Source: JASMTM01 sp046483075 (GTDB lineage Bacteria; Thermotogota; Thermotogae; Petrotogales; Kosmotogaceae). Taken from it: a DNA stretch of 64,000 bases. Shown one piece after another: positions 1-8,992 of the stretch. Within the stretch, counting starts at the first letter, position 1, and every line of letters begins with the position of its first letter. The stretch covers positions 1 through 64,000 of the forward strand of contig JAWODV010000112.1 of NCBI GenBank assembly GCA_046483075.1, given 5' to 3'. The position numbers were made by a program, and so were the translations under genes. The notes beneath the pieces were generated by a model. The model worked only from the letters and a program-made list of their open reading frames with translations. It ran no database searches and was not told the origin of the DNA.

Positions 1-3000
1 AGAATACCAGGTGTAATAAGTGAAGAATATACTATGAAGAATTTTATCGAATTAGAACTTCCTGAAAACGATGAATTTAGAGTAATAGTGGAAGTTTCTT
101 CCATTGATGGAATGAATGTAGATATTGAAAGAGCTGAAAGAGTTTTCTATGTACCATATTCATATCCTGTAGTAAATCCATCTCCCACAGGAACAGTTAC
201 AAGAGGATTGACTGATTTCTTCTGGGAGCTTGGAAAAGATATAGAAGTAGACCAATATATTTTTAAATTAAAAGGTCCAGAAAATATAACCCGGGGGTTA
301 AATGAGCAAAGTACAAAAGTAGATTTTGATAGATTTGGCAATTATTTGTGGACAGTTGATGTTATTTCTGATAAGGGGAAATTGAGCAATTTAGACAGTG
401 ATGGCGAAGTCTCATATTGGGAAGTAATAGTGGAAAATGATCCTCCTGATATAAATATTGAACCGGATGGAACGATTGTGACAAAAGAAAGTGAAATTAT
501 AGTAGATGTTTTCATTGAAGAAAGAGATGGCGATAAAGTAGATTACGGAATAGAGAGTTCAATTTATCCTGATTTCACTGATTCTGAAACAATCGGTCCA
601 CGACAAAATAAAACGAAGATTGATGATAGTTTTTCGATTGAAGTTCCATTAGGCAGAGATTTTTATATAAGGGCATTTGCTGATGATGGTTATGATAGGG
701 TTTACAGCGATGTGTTGAGAATTACAGGCGAATATTCGTGGATTGGTAGTAGTAAACCGGGAGACGAACCTGCCACTACACACATATTGAGCTGGGACGT
801 CAAAGATCTAATTCTTGAAAATTTCCGTTTTAAGGTGGTTCTATCAGAAAAGGAAGGACCTGGGAAACCTTTAGAATTGGTGACTTCAGAGAAACAAATA
901 ACGGTAAAAGAACTAAAACCCCATACTGTATATAATTGGTACGTTGTTCTTTTGAAGAGTAATGGAAGAGAAGAACTTTTCCCCAGTCCTGTATGGAGTT
1001 TTAAAACAGAAAACAGAAGACCTAATATAAATTTTATTTCACCAAAAGAAGGAGAGACCGTAAATCCATTAACAGGAAGCATTTCATGGGAACCGATAGA
1101 TCCTGATGGAGATAGTATTTCCAAACTTAGATTTATTATTACCGAAGAGGGAGAACCCTTATTTGATGAATTAATCGACCCTGAAGCTACATCTTTTAAA
1201 TTTAGCGAATATGGAATAGATCTTGATGAAAATAATATTTATAGATGTGAGATCACTGCAACAGATAGTCTTGGTGCCGGCTCACTTCCAAAAACAAATG
1301 AATTTCTCACCTCTCTTGTTACCCCGGCATTAAAATTAATAATACCCGAAGAAGGGACTACAATAAATCCTGATAATATCAGGGTTGAGCTGGAAACCAC
1401 GGATGTGAAAAATGCAGAGTTAAGTTACGAAGTTTATTTAGATGGTGATTTAGTGCTTACTGAAACAGAAGCCGCATTTGTTTTGCCTCCCGAAAAGATC
1501 CTTGGGCACGATGAATACTTGCTTGAAATAAAGGTTATTGATGAACATGGGTTATCATCTACCAGTTCTGTATCCTTTAAAACATTGAACCGTACACCTG
1601 AATCCCCTGAAATCACGAAACCAGAGAATACAGAAGAACCTTATGATTTGAAAGAAGGTATAGCGTGGAAATGTGAGGACCGTGATGGAGATGAATTGTC
1701 ATATAGAATTACTATAACCAGACGCGAAGATACCTTCCTTGATTTAGAAACTAACGAAACATTTATAAAGCCAGAAATAATGCCCGAACTAAAAGGGAAT
1801 AGAACTTATGATGTAACTATTAAAGCTCTGGATGAATACGGGGGAATAAGCAGTAAAACGACAACAATTAGACAGATCAACACACCGCCTTCGATTGATC
1901 TTTTTGAGCTTGAAGCAGAATTTGCACAGGAAGGACAAGTAGTAAGTGTCAATGCAGATTATTCAGACAGAGATGGGGAAGAATTAACTGCTGTTTTGTA
2001 TATAAAGAATCAAGATGGAAGCCTCATAAAAGAACACGAAGTTAACAAAAAACAATTCACAGTTGAACTACCTGAGAGGGGCATTTATATTTTTGAACTA
2101 GAAGTATCAGATGAACATGATGGTAAAACGATTGAAACCAAAGAATTACCACTATTAAATAGAGCGCCACTTATTGAAGTTTTTGAACATTCGGTAAAAA
2201 AAGATGATACCGGCTATATATTAACAACGGATATTGAAGTGATTGATCCTGATGGGGATGATGTTATTGTAGCTGCCCAACTAAAAGGTGACGATTTAGA
2301 CAGAAAGCCAGAGATTAAAAGGGAAAAACAACAAATGAAGCAAAAATTCACAATCATTTTCACTGATTTAAAGGGTCATTCGCAATATGAGTTGTTTATT
2401 GAAGTATATGATAATCCTCCATTAATGTATAGTTCAAAGTCATCCAAGGTATCAAGTTTAATTGAGACACCAAATTCTCCTCCCGAGGTATTGTCATATA
2501 GTGTAGTAAAAGATGAAGAAGGTTTTGTTGATTACCAAAATGCTCAGTTTAGCTGGAGTACTTTTGATTTCGATGGTGACAAAGTAAGCAGTGAAATAGA
2601 AATTTACAAAGGAGAGATAAACAAAGGAAAGCTCTATGGAAAGTATACTACCGATGAGGAGAGCTATACAGTAACCGATCTGGAACCTCATACAGAATAC
2701 TATTGGAGAGTTATTGCAAAGGATAATCATAATGCTTTGTTCAGTACTGATTTTAAACCTTTTGTAACGCTAAACAATAAACCGGAAGTTGATTTCTCGA
2801 TATCTTTTGAAGGTATTTATCCAGTATTGTCTATCGACTCAAAAGATGTTGATGGAGATGTACTACAATATAAAGTGAGATTATTCGATGAAGGAAAACT
2901 AATTTATCAAACACAAACAATGGAACCGGAAGTTATTATAGAAAGCAAGGATTTAACCGGTCATCATAATTATTCAGTTGAAGTATCCGTTACTGATGTA

Positions 3001-4884
3001 CTTAGTACAACAGTAAAGTATGCAAAGACTTCCTATGTGAAGAAATCAATTGAGACGCCCAATCGTTCACCTGCGATTAGAGATTTTGCAATTGTTGATT
3101 CAAATGGACGTAATGTAACGTCAGAAAGGCTGGAAGGTATAACCAGATATCCACTTTTCTCATGGCAGGCAAAGGATCCTGATGGAGATACCCTTGAATA
3201 TCAACTCAAAATTGCAAGTGCATCTACAGGCGAAATTGTTGTCAAAAGCGACTTGATTTATGACAATGCATTTTCTGCCGAAAAGCCGTTGAAGGGTCAC
3301 ACTCGATATATTGCAACGCTTGTAGCAAGGGATAATTTTGATGGCGAAACTACATTTTCTATTGAATTCGAAACGGAAAACGCTCCACCATCAATTAGTA
3401 GTTTGATTAATCCCAAACCAGGAGCTGAGAAAATTACATCAAGACCTGAATTTATATGGGAAGCAGATGATCCTGATGGTGATGCTTTAAGATATCAGAT
3501 TTACATCTGGAAAAGCGATGAAAAAGAACCTGGAACACCATTTGTAACCACAAATAATAATAGTTACGAGCTTAGTGCTGAAGAAAGACTAAAAGGACAC
3601 AGTTTATATAGCTGGAAAGTAATAGCAAGAGACAATTTCGGTGGTTCTGACAGTGAAACAGCTACATTCACTACAAGAAATGGAATTCCATCAGTGGTGA
3701 ATATCAGTATTTCCAGTATGGCAACGAACAATGTTCCTGCTTCTGTAAAAATAGAATGGAATGGATATGACCCTGATGGAGATAGACTAAACTATACTGT
3801 TGAACTAAAAAATGTTTCCGATAATAAGGTTAGTATAAAGGAGAAACTTGAAGAATCTTCCGTTATATTCTCCAATCTTAAAGGCCATAGTGAATATGAA
3901 GTTGTTATATATGCAGAAGATGGCTTTGGTGGAGTCAGCAGAGGCAGTAAATATTTTGAAACAAAAAATAACAAACCAATTACCATGCTTCAAGTCCCTG
4001 AATTTATGAGTTCTAGCTTTGTAAAAATTCACTGGAAGAGCTTTGATTACGATGGTGATGAACTGGAACAACTGATTACTGTAACGGATCTAGAAACAGA
4101 GAAAGAAGTATTTTCGGACAGTGTTAATACGAAAAGTTTGATTTTGCCATTCCTGCCTGGAAATCGCAAATATAAAGTAGTAATAGAAACGTCTGATGGA
4201 TATGGAGGAAATTCAACTGACACAGCCATATTCCATATTGGTAATACCGTACCTGGAACTCCGAGAGCCTTTTCTCCAGTGGATGGCTCAAAGGTAAAAA
4301 TGAACTTTGATATCTTTAGCTGGAGAGCGACGGATCTTGATAATGATGATTTAAGCTACGATTTGATACTGGAGAATGTATTCTCTGGTGAATCACTCAG
4401 AATATCAGGCATACATTCTGAAACGATGCATTTTAATTTCCTTAGACCTTTCACCCTTTACAGGTGGCGTATTGTAGTAGATGATGGTTATGATGGAAGT
4501 TCAGATGGAGGTTACTGGTATTTTCTTACAGATGGAGATCGTACTGCTGTAAATGATGAACATTATATTTCCATCTTTAAGGACAGGATACTTGGAAATG
4601 ATTTCATATTGCTTGGTACAACTAATGGTAAATTGGTGCTTTTCAACGAAGGAGATAAGATCAGTAAATTTGGTGAAATAAAACTATTTAGTAATGGTGT
4701 AAAGGAAATATCTTATTATGATAATGAAAAATTATTAGCAAATCTAATAGATAATATTCCTGAAAATGTCGAGCCTATAACCATTAAGTGTGAAAGTTAT
4801 TCTGGTATAGAAAAAGTAGTATTAATAACCAGCCTGGATAATCTCATTGAAGGAAAAAATCTGTTTATATATGACCTTGAATAG
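1..4884 (+). CDS. Giant Fn3/cadherin-like repeat protein, 5' end cut off by window edge
   Basis: The frame is open from base 1, and the residues before the first ATG at 34 read as part of the same beta domain, so the true start lies outside the window (at least 1627 residues are present). About a dozen units of roughly 100 residues repeat. Each has an early D-x-DGD-x-L-x-Y motif (variants DPDGD, DRDGD, DFDGD, DVDGD, DYDGD), followed about 35 residues later by L-K-G-H-x-x-Y and an aromatic/acidic strand ending in D-x-F/Y-G-G. This is the look of tandem fibronectin III- or cadherin-like domains, with acidic loops that could bind calcium. The last ~110 residues are not repetitive and resemble a propeller-type blade (GNDFILLGTTNGKLVLF). 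A secreted structural or adhesive role is inferred; no catalytic motif is seen. ptb follows 19 bases later and is probably co-transcribed. Confidence 0.85.
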   Translation, partial: RIPGVISEEYTMKNFIELELPENDEFRVIVEVSSIDGMNVDIERAERVFYVPYSYPVVNPSPTGTVTRGLTDFFWELGKDIEVDQYIFKLKGPENITRGLNEQSTKVDFDRFGNYLWTVDVISDKGKLSNLDSDGEVSYWEVIVENDPPDINIEPDGTIVTKESEIIVDVFIEERDGDKVDYGIESSIYPDFTDSETIGPRQNKTKIDDSFSIEVPLGRDFYIRAFADDGYDRVYSDVLRITGEYSWIGSSKPGDEPATTHILSWDVKDLILENFRFKVVLSEKEGPGKPLELVTSEKQITVKELKPHTVYNWYVVLLKSNGREELFPSPVWSFKTENRRPNINFISPKEGETVNPLTGSISWEPIDPDGDSISKLRFIITEEGEPLFDELIDPEATSFKFSEYGIDLDENNIYRCEITATDSLGAGSLPKTNEFLTSLVTPALKLIIPEEGTTINPDNIRVELETTDVKNAELSYEVYLDGDLVLTETEAAFVLPPEKILGHDEYLLEIKVIDEHGLSSTSSVSFKTLNRTPESPEITKPENTEEPYDLKEGIAWKCEDRDGDELSYRITITRREDTFLDLETNETFIKPEIMPELKGNRTYDVTIKALDEYGGISSKTTTIRQINTPPSIDLFELEAEFAQEGQVVSVNADYSDRDGEELTAVLYIKNQDGSLIKEHEVNKKQFTVELPERGIYIFELEVSDEHDGKTIETKELPLLNRAPLIEVFEHSVKKDDTGYILTTDIEVIDPDGDDVIVAAQLKGDDLDRKPEIKREKQQMKQKFTIIFTDLKGHSQYELFIEVYDNPPLMYSSKSSKVSSLIETPNSPPEVLSYSVVKDEEGFVDYQNAQFSWSTFDFDGDKVSSEIEIYKGEINKGKLYGKYTTDEESYTVTDLEPHTEYYWRVIAKDNHNALFSTDFKPFVTLNNKPEVDFSISFEGIYPVLSIDSKDVDGDVLQYKVRLFDEGKLIYQTQTMEPEVIIESKDLTGHHNYSVEVSVTDVLSTTVKYAKTSYVKKSIETPNRSPAIRDFAIVDSNGRNVTSERLEGITRYPLFSWQAKDPDGDTLEYQLKIASASTGEIVVKSDLIYDNAFSAEKPLKGHTRYIATLVARDNFDGETTFSIEFETENAPPSISSLINPKPGAEKITSRPEFIWEADDPDGDALRYQIYIWKSDEKEPGTPFVTTNNNSYELSAEERLKGHSLYSWKVIARDNFGGSDSETATFTTRNGIPSVVNISISSMATNNVPASVKIEWNGYDPDGDRLNYTVELKNVSDNKVSIKEKLEESSVIFSNLKGHSEYEVVIYAEDGFGGVSRGSKYFETKNNKPITMLQVPEFMSSSFVKIHWKSFDYDGDELEQLITVTDLETEKEVFSDSVNTKSLILPFLPGNRKYKVVIETSDGYGGNSTDTAIFHIGNTVPGTPRAFSPVDGSKVKMNFDIFSWRATDLDNDDLSYDLILENVFSGESLRISGIHSETMHFNFLRPFTLYRWRIVVDDGYDGSSDGGYWYFLTDGDRTAVNDEHYISIFKDRILGNDFILLGTTNGKLVLFNEGDKISKFGEIKLFSNGVKEISYYDNEKLLANLIDNIPENVEPITIKCESYSGIEKVVLITSLDNLIEGKNLFIYDLE

Positions 4885-4903
4885 AACGGAGGTCTAGATT
4901 TTT

Positions 4904-5800
4904 ATGTTCCGCAATTTCGACGAAATGATTCAGTATGCTAGCAAGCTTGAAACTCAACGTGTTGCACTTGTAGGTTCTGAAGATAAAGAAGGACTACAAG
5001 CAATAAAAAAAGCACAGGAAATGGGTATAGTTGAACCATTGTTGATAGGTGATAAAGAAGAGACAACCAGGATGTGTGACATAATTGGTCTTAGGTGTGA
5101 AATTATAAATGCTGCTAATTCAATTGATGCTGCTGAGAAAGGTGTTAAAGCGGTTAAAAATAATGAAGCACAAATCTTGATGAAAGGACTAGTAAAAACT
5201 TCTACATTATTAAAGGCAATACTGAATAAAGAGTGGGGTTTAAGAAAAGGCAAGCTTTTAAGTCATCTGGCAATTCTTGATGTTCCAGTGGTGGATAGGC
5301 TTATATTTGTTTCAGATGGTGGTATGCTTATTAAGCCGGATATTGATGAAAAAGCAGCAATAATCGATAATGTTGTTGGTTTCATGAATAAAATTGGTTA
5401 TAACAAACCACGTGTAGCTTTACTTGCAGCTGTAGAAGTTGTAAATGAAAGTATGCCTGAAACTCTTGAAGCAGCTGCTATTGCAAAAATGGCTGAACGT
5501 GGCCAGATAAAAAATTGTGAAATTGATGGACCTCTTGCATTGGATAATGCTTTAAGTAAGATGGCAGCCAGGATAAAGAAAATTCCTGGTTCTGTTGCAG
5601 GCAATGCTGATGTTCTTATAGTTCCCGATATTCACTCAGGGAATATACTGGGTAAATCAGCTGTTTATCTTGCTGATGGAACAATTGCAGGAATCATCCT
5701 TGGAGCAACAGTCCCAATAGTAATAGTATCTAGAGCAGATGTTGCACGTTCAAAATTGGCTTCACTGGCACTTTCTGCTATATCAGCAACAAAGAGCTAA
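4904..5800 (+). CDS. ptb: Phosphate butyryltransferase / phosphotransacetylase family
   Basis: The 298-residue protein matches the phosphate acetyl/butyryltransferase family along its whole length: an N-terminal RVALVGSEDKEGL strand, ILMKGLVKTSTLLKAIL in the middle, and a C-terminal half with DGPLALDNALS, VLIVPDIHSGNILGKS and GATVPIVIVSRAD. These enzymes convert butyryl-CoA or a related acyl-CoA plus phosphate to acyl-phosphate and CoA, usually feeding a kinase that makes ATP. No butyrate kinase gene is next to it here, so the acyl chain used is uncertain. A GGAGGT site (4888-4893) lies 10 bases before the ATG. It follows the giant repeat gene closely and ends at a strong terminator. Confidence 0.88.
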   Translation: MFRNFDEMIQYASKLETQRVALVGSEDKEGLQAIKKAQEMGIVEPLLIGDKEETTRMCDIIGLRCEIINAANSIDAAEKGVKAVKNNEAQILMKGLVKTSTLLKAILNKEWGLRKGKLLSHLAILDVPVVDRLIFVSDGGMLIKPDIDEKAAIIDNVVGFMNKIGYNKPRVALLAAVEVVNESMPETLEAAAIAKMAERGQIKNCEIDGPLALDNALSKMAARIKKIPGSVAGNADVLIVPDIHSGNILGKSAVYLADGTIAGIILGATVPIVIVSRADVARSKLASLALSAISATKS

Positions 5801-5831
5801 TTAATATAATTATGAAGTATTAATTTTCTAG

Positions 5832-5854
5832 CCCGGTTAAATACCGGGTTTTTT
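5832..5854 (+). terminator. Rho-independent terminator after ptb
   Basis: A perfect 6-bp GC-rich stem (CCCGGT/ACCGGG) with a 5-base TAAAT loop is followed directly by six T residues. It closes the transcription unit of the giant protein and ptb. Confidence 0.9.
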
Positions 5855-5951
5855 GTGGATTGTTTTAAGTGAATATATTAAATTAAACTTAAATCGAAAA
5901 TATAACTGAGTGCATACTAGTAATGCCCATTTGGTTTTTCTGGAATTCTCC

Positions 5952-5957
5952 TATAAT
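5952..5957 (+). promoter_or_regulatory. Probable -10 box for the kinase gene
   Basis: A perfect TATAAT is at 5952-5957. The best -35 candidates upstream (TTGGTT at 5931, 15-bp spacing) are weak. A start of transcription near 5964 would leave about 40 bases of leader before the ribosome binding site at 5994. Confidence 0.4.
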
Positions 5958-5981
5958 ATATTAATATAGTTACACAGTGTA

Positions 5982-6866
5982 TTGAGTTGTTTTGGAGGGA
6001 TATCTATCCGGAGAGCCCTGGAAAATGGCACAAAACTGAATGACAGGTACAAAATACTTGTTTCATTAGGTAGAGGAGGTTTTGGACTAACTTACCTTTG
6101 TGAGGATCTAAAAACCGGAGAATATGTAGCTGTAAAAGAATTTTTTCCAGCTGGTGCTGTTCGTCGAAATTCTTCTGTAGAATTGTCATCTGATTCGGAA
6201 TGGGACAATACTTTCGAAAAAATAGAAAACTTTCTTCAGGAAGCTGAGCTTGTATCTTCCATTGATGATCCACGAGTTGTTAAGGTGTTAAATGCCTTTA
6301 AAGAAAATAAAACAGCCTATTACGTGATGGAATTTATACAGGGCAGAACGCTAAGAAAATACGTAAATGAAAGAGGTTTTCTTTCTGATGTTGAAATTAA
6401 AGAACTAATAGATGAAATTGGTAAAGGATTACATGTAATTCATAGCAAAGGAATACTTCACGGAGATTTAAAGCCTTCCAATATCTTGATTACTGATGAT
6501 GAAAAGGCTGTTAAAATAACTGATTTTGGGGCAGCTTCATCAATTGGTACACTTTACAGAGGTGCTATAGGAAATATTGTTTCAATGCATTACTCTTCAC
6601 CGGAGCGTTTTACTCAGGAAATGATTCTGACAGTTCAATCTGATATTTACTCCATGGGTGCTATCATATATTTTATGGTTACAGGGCAGGACCCTTTACC
6701 CGCAACAAATAGACTCAAAGGTGAAAAGCTGCGTTTTCCTCCGATTTCGAAGAGACTAAAGAAGGTAATTGAAAAATCAATGGAATTTCTACCACAAAAT
6801 AGATTTCCCAACATCAATAACATGTTGAAATATTTAAATTCACCTATTCGATATTTGTTTTCATGA
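5982..6866 (+). CDS. Hanks-type serine/threonine protein kinase, no sensor domain
   Basis: The 294 residues are almost only a kinase domain. A glycine loop GRGGFG is at 30-35, the ATP-binding lysine is in VAVK (K52), the catalytic loop is HGDLKPSN (D162, with HGD in place of HRD), DFG is at 181-183, and SPERF takes the place of APE. No membrane segment, PASTA or other sensor domain follows, so it should be cytosolic. The start is uncertain: the only standard start codon is TTG at 5982, which has no ribosome site, while GGAGGG at 5994-5999 lies inside that frame and points to an ATC at 6006. Its targets are unknown. It converges on the polyprenyl synthase gene, the two ends overlapping in a palindromic TCATGA. 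Confidence 0.88.
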   Translation: MSCFGGISIRRALENGTKLNDRYKILVSLGRGGFGLTYLCEDLKTGEYVAVKEFFPAGAVRRNSSVELSSDSEWDNTFEKIENFLQEAELVSSIDDPRVVKVLNAFKENKTAYYVMEFIQGRTLRKYVNERGFLSDVEIKELIDEIGKGLHVIHSKGILHGDLKPSNILITDDEKAVKITDFGAASSIGTLYRGAIGNIVSMHYSSPERFTQEMILTVQSDIYSMGAIIYFMVTGQDPLPATNRLKGEKLRFPPISKRLKKVIEKSMEFLPQNRFPNINNMLKYLNSPIRYLFS

Positions 6867-7718
6867 TTTTTCAAAAATTTCTTTTAGTTCAATTAGATTT
6901 TTTTGTATAGACTCATATTCTATTTGTTGAACAGTTTCTTTGAAAAGGTTTGCGCTAAATTCAATAGAGTCTTCTAAAGAAAGGCGGTCAAGGATGGTAG
7001 GTTTGTTTAATTTCCTATCTTTACCGGGAGTTTTTCCAAGAGTTTCAATTGTTCCTGTAACATCCTTAATATCGTCCATTATCTGAAAACATATTCCAAA
7101 TTTTGTACCTATTTCTTCATATTGTTCTGCTCTGTCAAACATACCTTTGAGAATAAACGGTGAAGAAAAGCAAAATCCAAAAAGTGCTCCTGTTTTAAGC
7201 TTGTGTATTTTATCGAGAATACTCTTACCATATTTTTCATACCGGATATCAAGATATTCACCCATTACTACATTTTCCACTGTAGCATTCCATGTTTTAT
7301 TTAGCTTTATAAGGTATTCAGGTTTAATATTTATCGAATTAATTAAGTGGCTGGCATGAAGCATCAGGTAATCTCCAGCAAGTAATGCTTCACCTTCTCC
7401 AAAAACGGTATGTAAAGAGGGTTTTCCGCGTCGAAGGTTATCGTTATCAATTGCTGGCAAGTCATCATGAATCAAACTTGCGCTGTGAAATATTTCTACT
7501 GCGAGTTGCAAGGGTAATACTGTTGATTTATCTATTCCCAAATTTTCTGAAAATAAATGAATCAGATATGGTCTAAGACGCTTACCGCCGGCAATGGGGG
7601 TATACTTCATTGTTTTTTTGAATTCTGAAGGAATACTTTTGGAGTCTAGATAGTATTTTAGTTTGTTATCGAAGTATTTTACGAATTTCTCAAGTTTCGT
7701 CTTCATTGGTATCATCAT
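6861..7718 (-). CDS. Polyprenyl (farnesyl/geranylgeranyl) diphosphate synthase
   Basis: This 285-residue trans-isoprenyl diphosphate synthase condenses isopentenyl diphosphate with an allylic diphosphate. The first Asp-rich motif is DDLPAIDNDNLRRG, preceded by IHSASLIH-type helices and by AGGKRLRP near residue 44, which binds the homoallylic substrate. The second Asp-rich motif is DDIKD, within FQIMDDIKDVTG. The spacing DDLPAID (two residues inserted between the aspartates) is typical of bacterial short-chain FPP/GGPP synthases. The gene start overlaps the end of the DUF151 nuclease gene by 29 bases. No clear ribosome site is seen, so it probably depends on coupled translation; Met5 (7706) is an alternative start. 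Confidence 0.87.
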   Translation of the reverse strand: MMIPMKTKLEKFVKYFDNKLKYYLDSKSIPSEFKKTMKYTPIAGGKRLRPYLIHLFSENLGIDKSTVLPLQLAVEIFHSASLIHDDLPAIDNDNLRRGKPSLHTVFGEGEALLAGDYLMLHASHLINSINIKPEYLIKLNKTWNATVENVVMGEYLDIRYEKYGKSILDKIHKLKTGALFGFCFSSPFILKGMFDRAEQYEEIGTKFGICFQIMDDIKDVTGTIETLGKTPGKDRKLNKPTILDRLSLEDSIEFSANLFKETVQQIEYESIQKNLIELKEIFEKS

Positions 7719-8232
7719 CTTTTCTGCGAAGGTAACGTTTGAAGTCTTCTACCTGAATATTTTCAATGAATTGCTTAAATTCTTCACTCTTTCCACGCTT
7801 TGCAGTATTTTCCGGATAGTCTTCTCCCAGTTTTTGAAGGTCGATGGCGCTCTGTTCAAAAACCTCCTCTTCTACATATATTGGAAAACTGGATTTTACA
7901 GCAAGCACAAGGCAATCTGAAGGTCTGGCATCTATTGTAAGATTTTCACCGTTCTCTTTGATCAAATACAGAAAAGCGTGATATACATCCTCCTCTATTG
8001 AATGAATAACTGCCTTTTCAATCGCGGCACCTAATGATGTTATACAGTTCAACAACAAATCATAGGTTAGTGGTCTGGGAAATTCCTTTCCGCTCACCGC
8101 CAGAGCAAGTGATTCAGCTTCAAAACGGCCTATCCAGATCCCAAATCCTTTATCGGATTTTTCAGTTTCCAGTATAACAACGGGTGTATTTGATTGATCA
8201 ATTGCAAGACCTCTAATCTTAACTTTTAGCAT
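7690..8232 (-). CDS. DUF151 bifunctional nuclease family protein (TM0160-like)
   Basis: The 180-residue protein has the DUF151 layout: an N-terminal MLKVKIRGLAID strand, GIWIGRFEAESLALA, a PRPLTYDLLL helix and ARPSDCLVLAVKSSFPIYV near residue 120. The fold is known from Thermotoga maritima TM0160, and plant members have RNase/DNase activity. The bacterial role is not settled. The ATG at 8232 is chosen because a GGGAG site lies 8 bases upstream; a GTG three codons earlier (8241) would sit on that site. It overlaps the end of plsC by 14 bases in the thiI-plsC-nuclease-prenyl synthase run. Confidence 0.85.
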   Translation of the reverse strand: MLKVKIRGLAIDQSNTPVVILETEKSDKGFGIWIGRFEAESLALAVSGKEFPRPLTYDLLLNCITSLGAAIEKAVIHSIEEDVYHAFLYLIKENGENLTIDARPSDCLVLAVKSSFPIYVEEEVFEQSAIDLQKLGEDYPENTAKRGKSEEFKQFIENIQVEDFKRYLRRKDDDTNEDET

Positions 8233-8992
8233 TGATATCACTCCCTTCGTTGCTTATAATTGCAGTCAGGGCATTACCAATAAGCTCTTCCGTTTTCTTC
8301 CTTAACTGTTCCTCATCAGCAAAATTTTCAGGATGAAGTGGTTTTAATATTTTTACGGTAATATTTGATGGACTTACTAGAAGCCTTCCTTTCTTCATCA
8401 TTTTTCGTGTTCCATCAAAGGCTACAGGCAATATTGGTATGCTAAGTTTATGGGGTATAGCCAGACTTCCTTTTTTAAAATCACCCATGTTACCACTGCT
8501 GTCTCGGGTTCCTTCAGGGAAAAGCATTATTGTTCCCCCGTTCTTCAAAACACGCAAAATTTTTCTCATGGATGATGCTGTTTGTATCTTATTTCCACGT
8601 TCAATTAAAATTCCATCAAGTCTTACTACGAACCATTTCAAAAAGGGTATTTTTCCAATTTCTTTTTTTGCTATAAAAGAAATTCTTCCTTTGACAAAAC
8701 CTGCCATAAGCGGTATGTCAAAAGCGCTTTGATGATTTGAAACTATTATAGTTGGTCCGTTTTTAGGTACATTTTCTTTGCCAGAAACTTTCACTTTACT
8801 AAATGATAGCAAAAATGCTGCTCTGCCAAAACGTCCAACTTCTATTCCCAGATAATCTTTAGCTTTTTCGCGAGATGATAGTTTCTCTATTATCAAACTT
8901 ATTAGCAGTACAATAGAACCGTAAACACAAACATATAAAACAAATGAAAAACCAACCCATATGGTAACCAGAAATTCAAATATTTTCCTCAT
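8219..8992 (-). CDS. plsC: 1-acyl-sn-glycerol-3-phosphate acyltransferase
   Basis: The 257-residue membrane-bound enzyme adds the second acyl chain to lysophosphatidate in phospholipid synthesis. One or two hydrophobic segments cover residues ~5-33. The catalytic NHxxxxD motif appears as SNHQSAFD, the substrate-binding motif as FPEGTRDSSG, and the later PILPVAFDGTR block is also typical. Its start overlaps the end of thiI by 17 bases. An AGGGAG site lies about 10 bases before the ATG. Confidence 0.9.
   Translation of the reverse strand: MRKIFEFLVTIWVGFSFVLYVCVYGSIVLLISLIIEKLSSREKAKDYLGIEVGRFGRAAFLLSFSKVKVSGKENVPKNGPTIIVSNHQSAFDIPLMAGFVKGRISFIAKKEIGKIPFLKWFVVRLDGILIERGNKIQTASSMRKILRVLKNGGTIMLFPEGTRDSSGNMGDFKKGSLAIPHKLSIPILPVAFDGTRKMMKKGRLLVSPSNITVKILKPLHPENFADEEQLRKKTEELIGNALTAIISNEGSDINAKS

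Noticed and set aside
702..1124. A 140-codon minus-strand frame inside the giant repeat gene
   Set aside because: It is the mirror of a strong coding frame and has no start site or family pattern.
1..4884. DNA-level tandem repeat or CRISPR-like array
   Set aside because: The repetition is at protein level only, with a ~300-base period and strongly diverged bases; no short identical repeats with spacers were found here or elsewhere.
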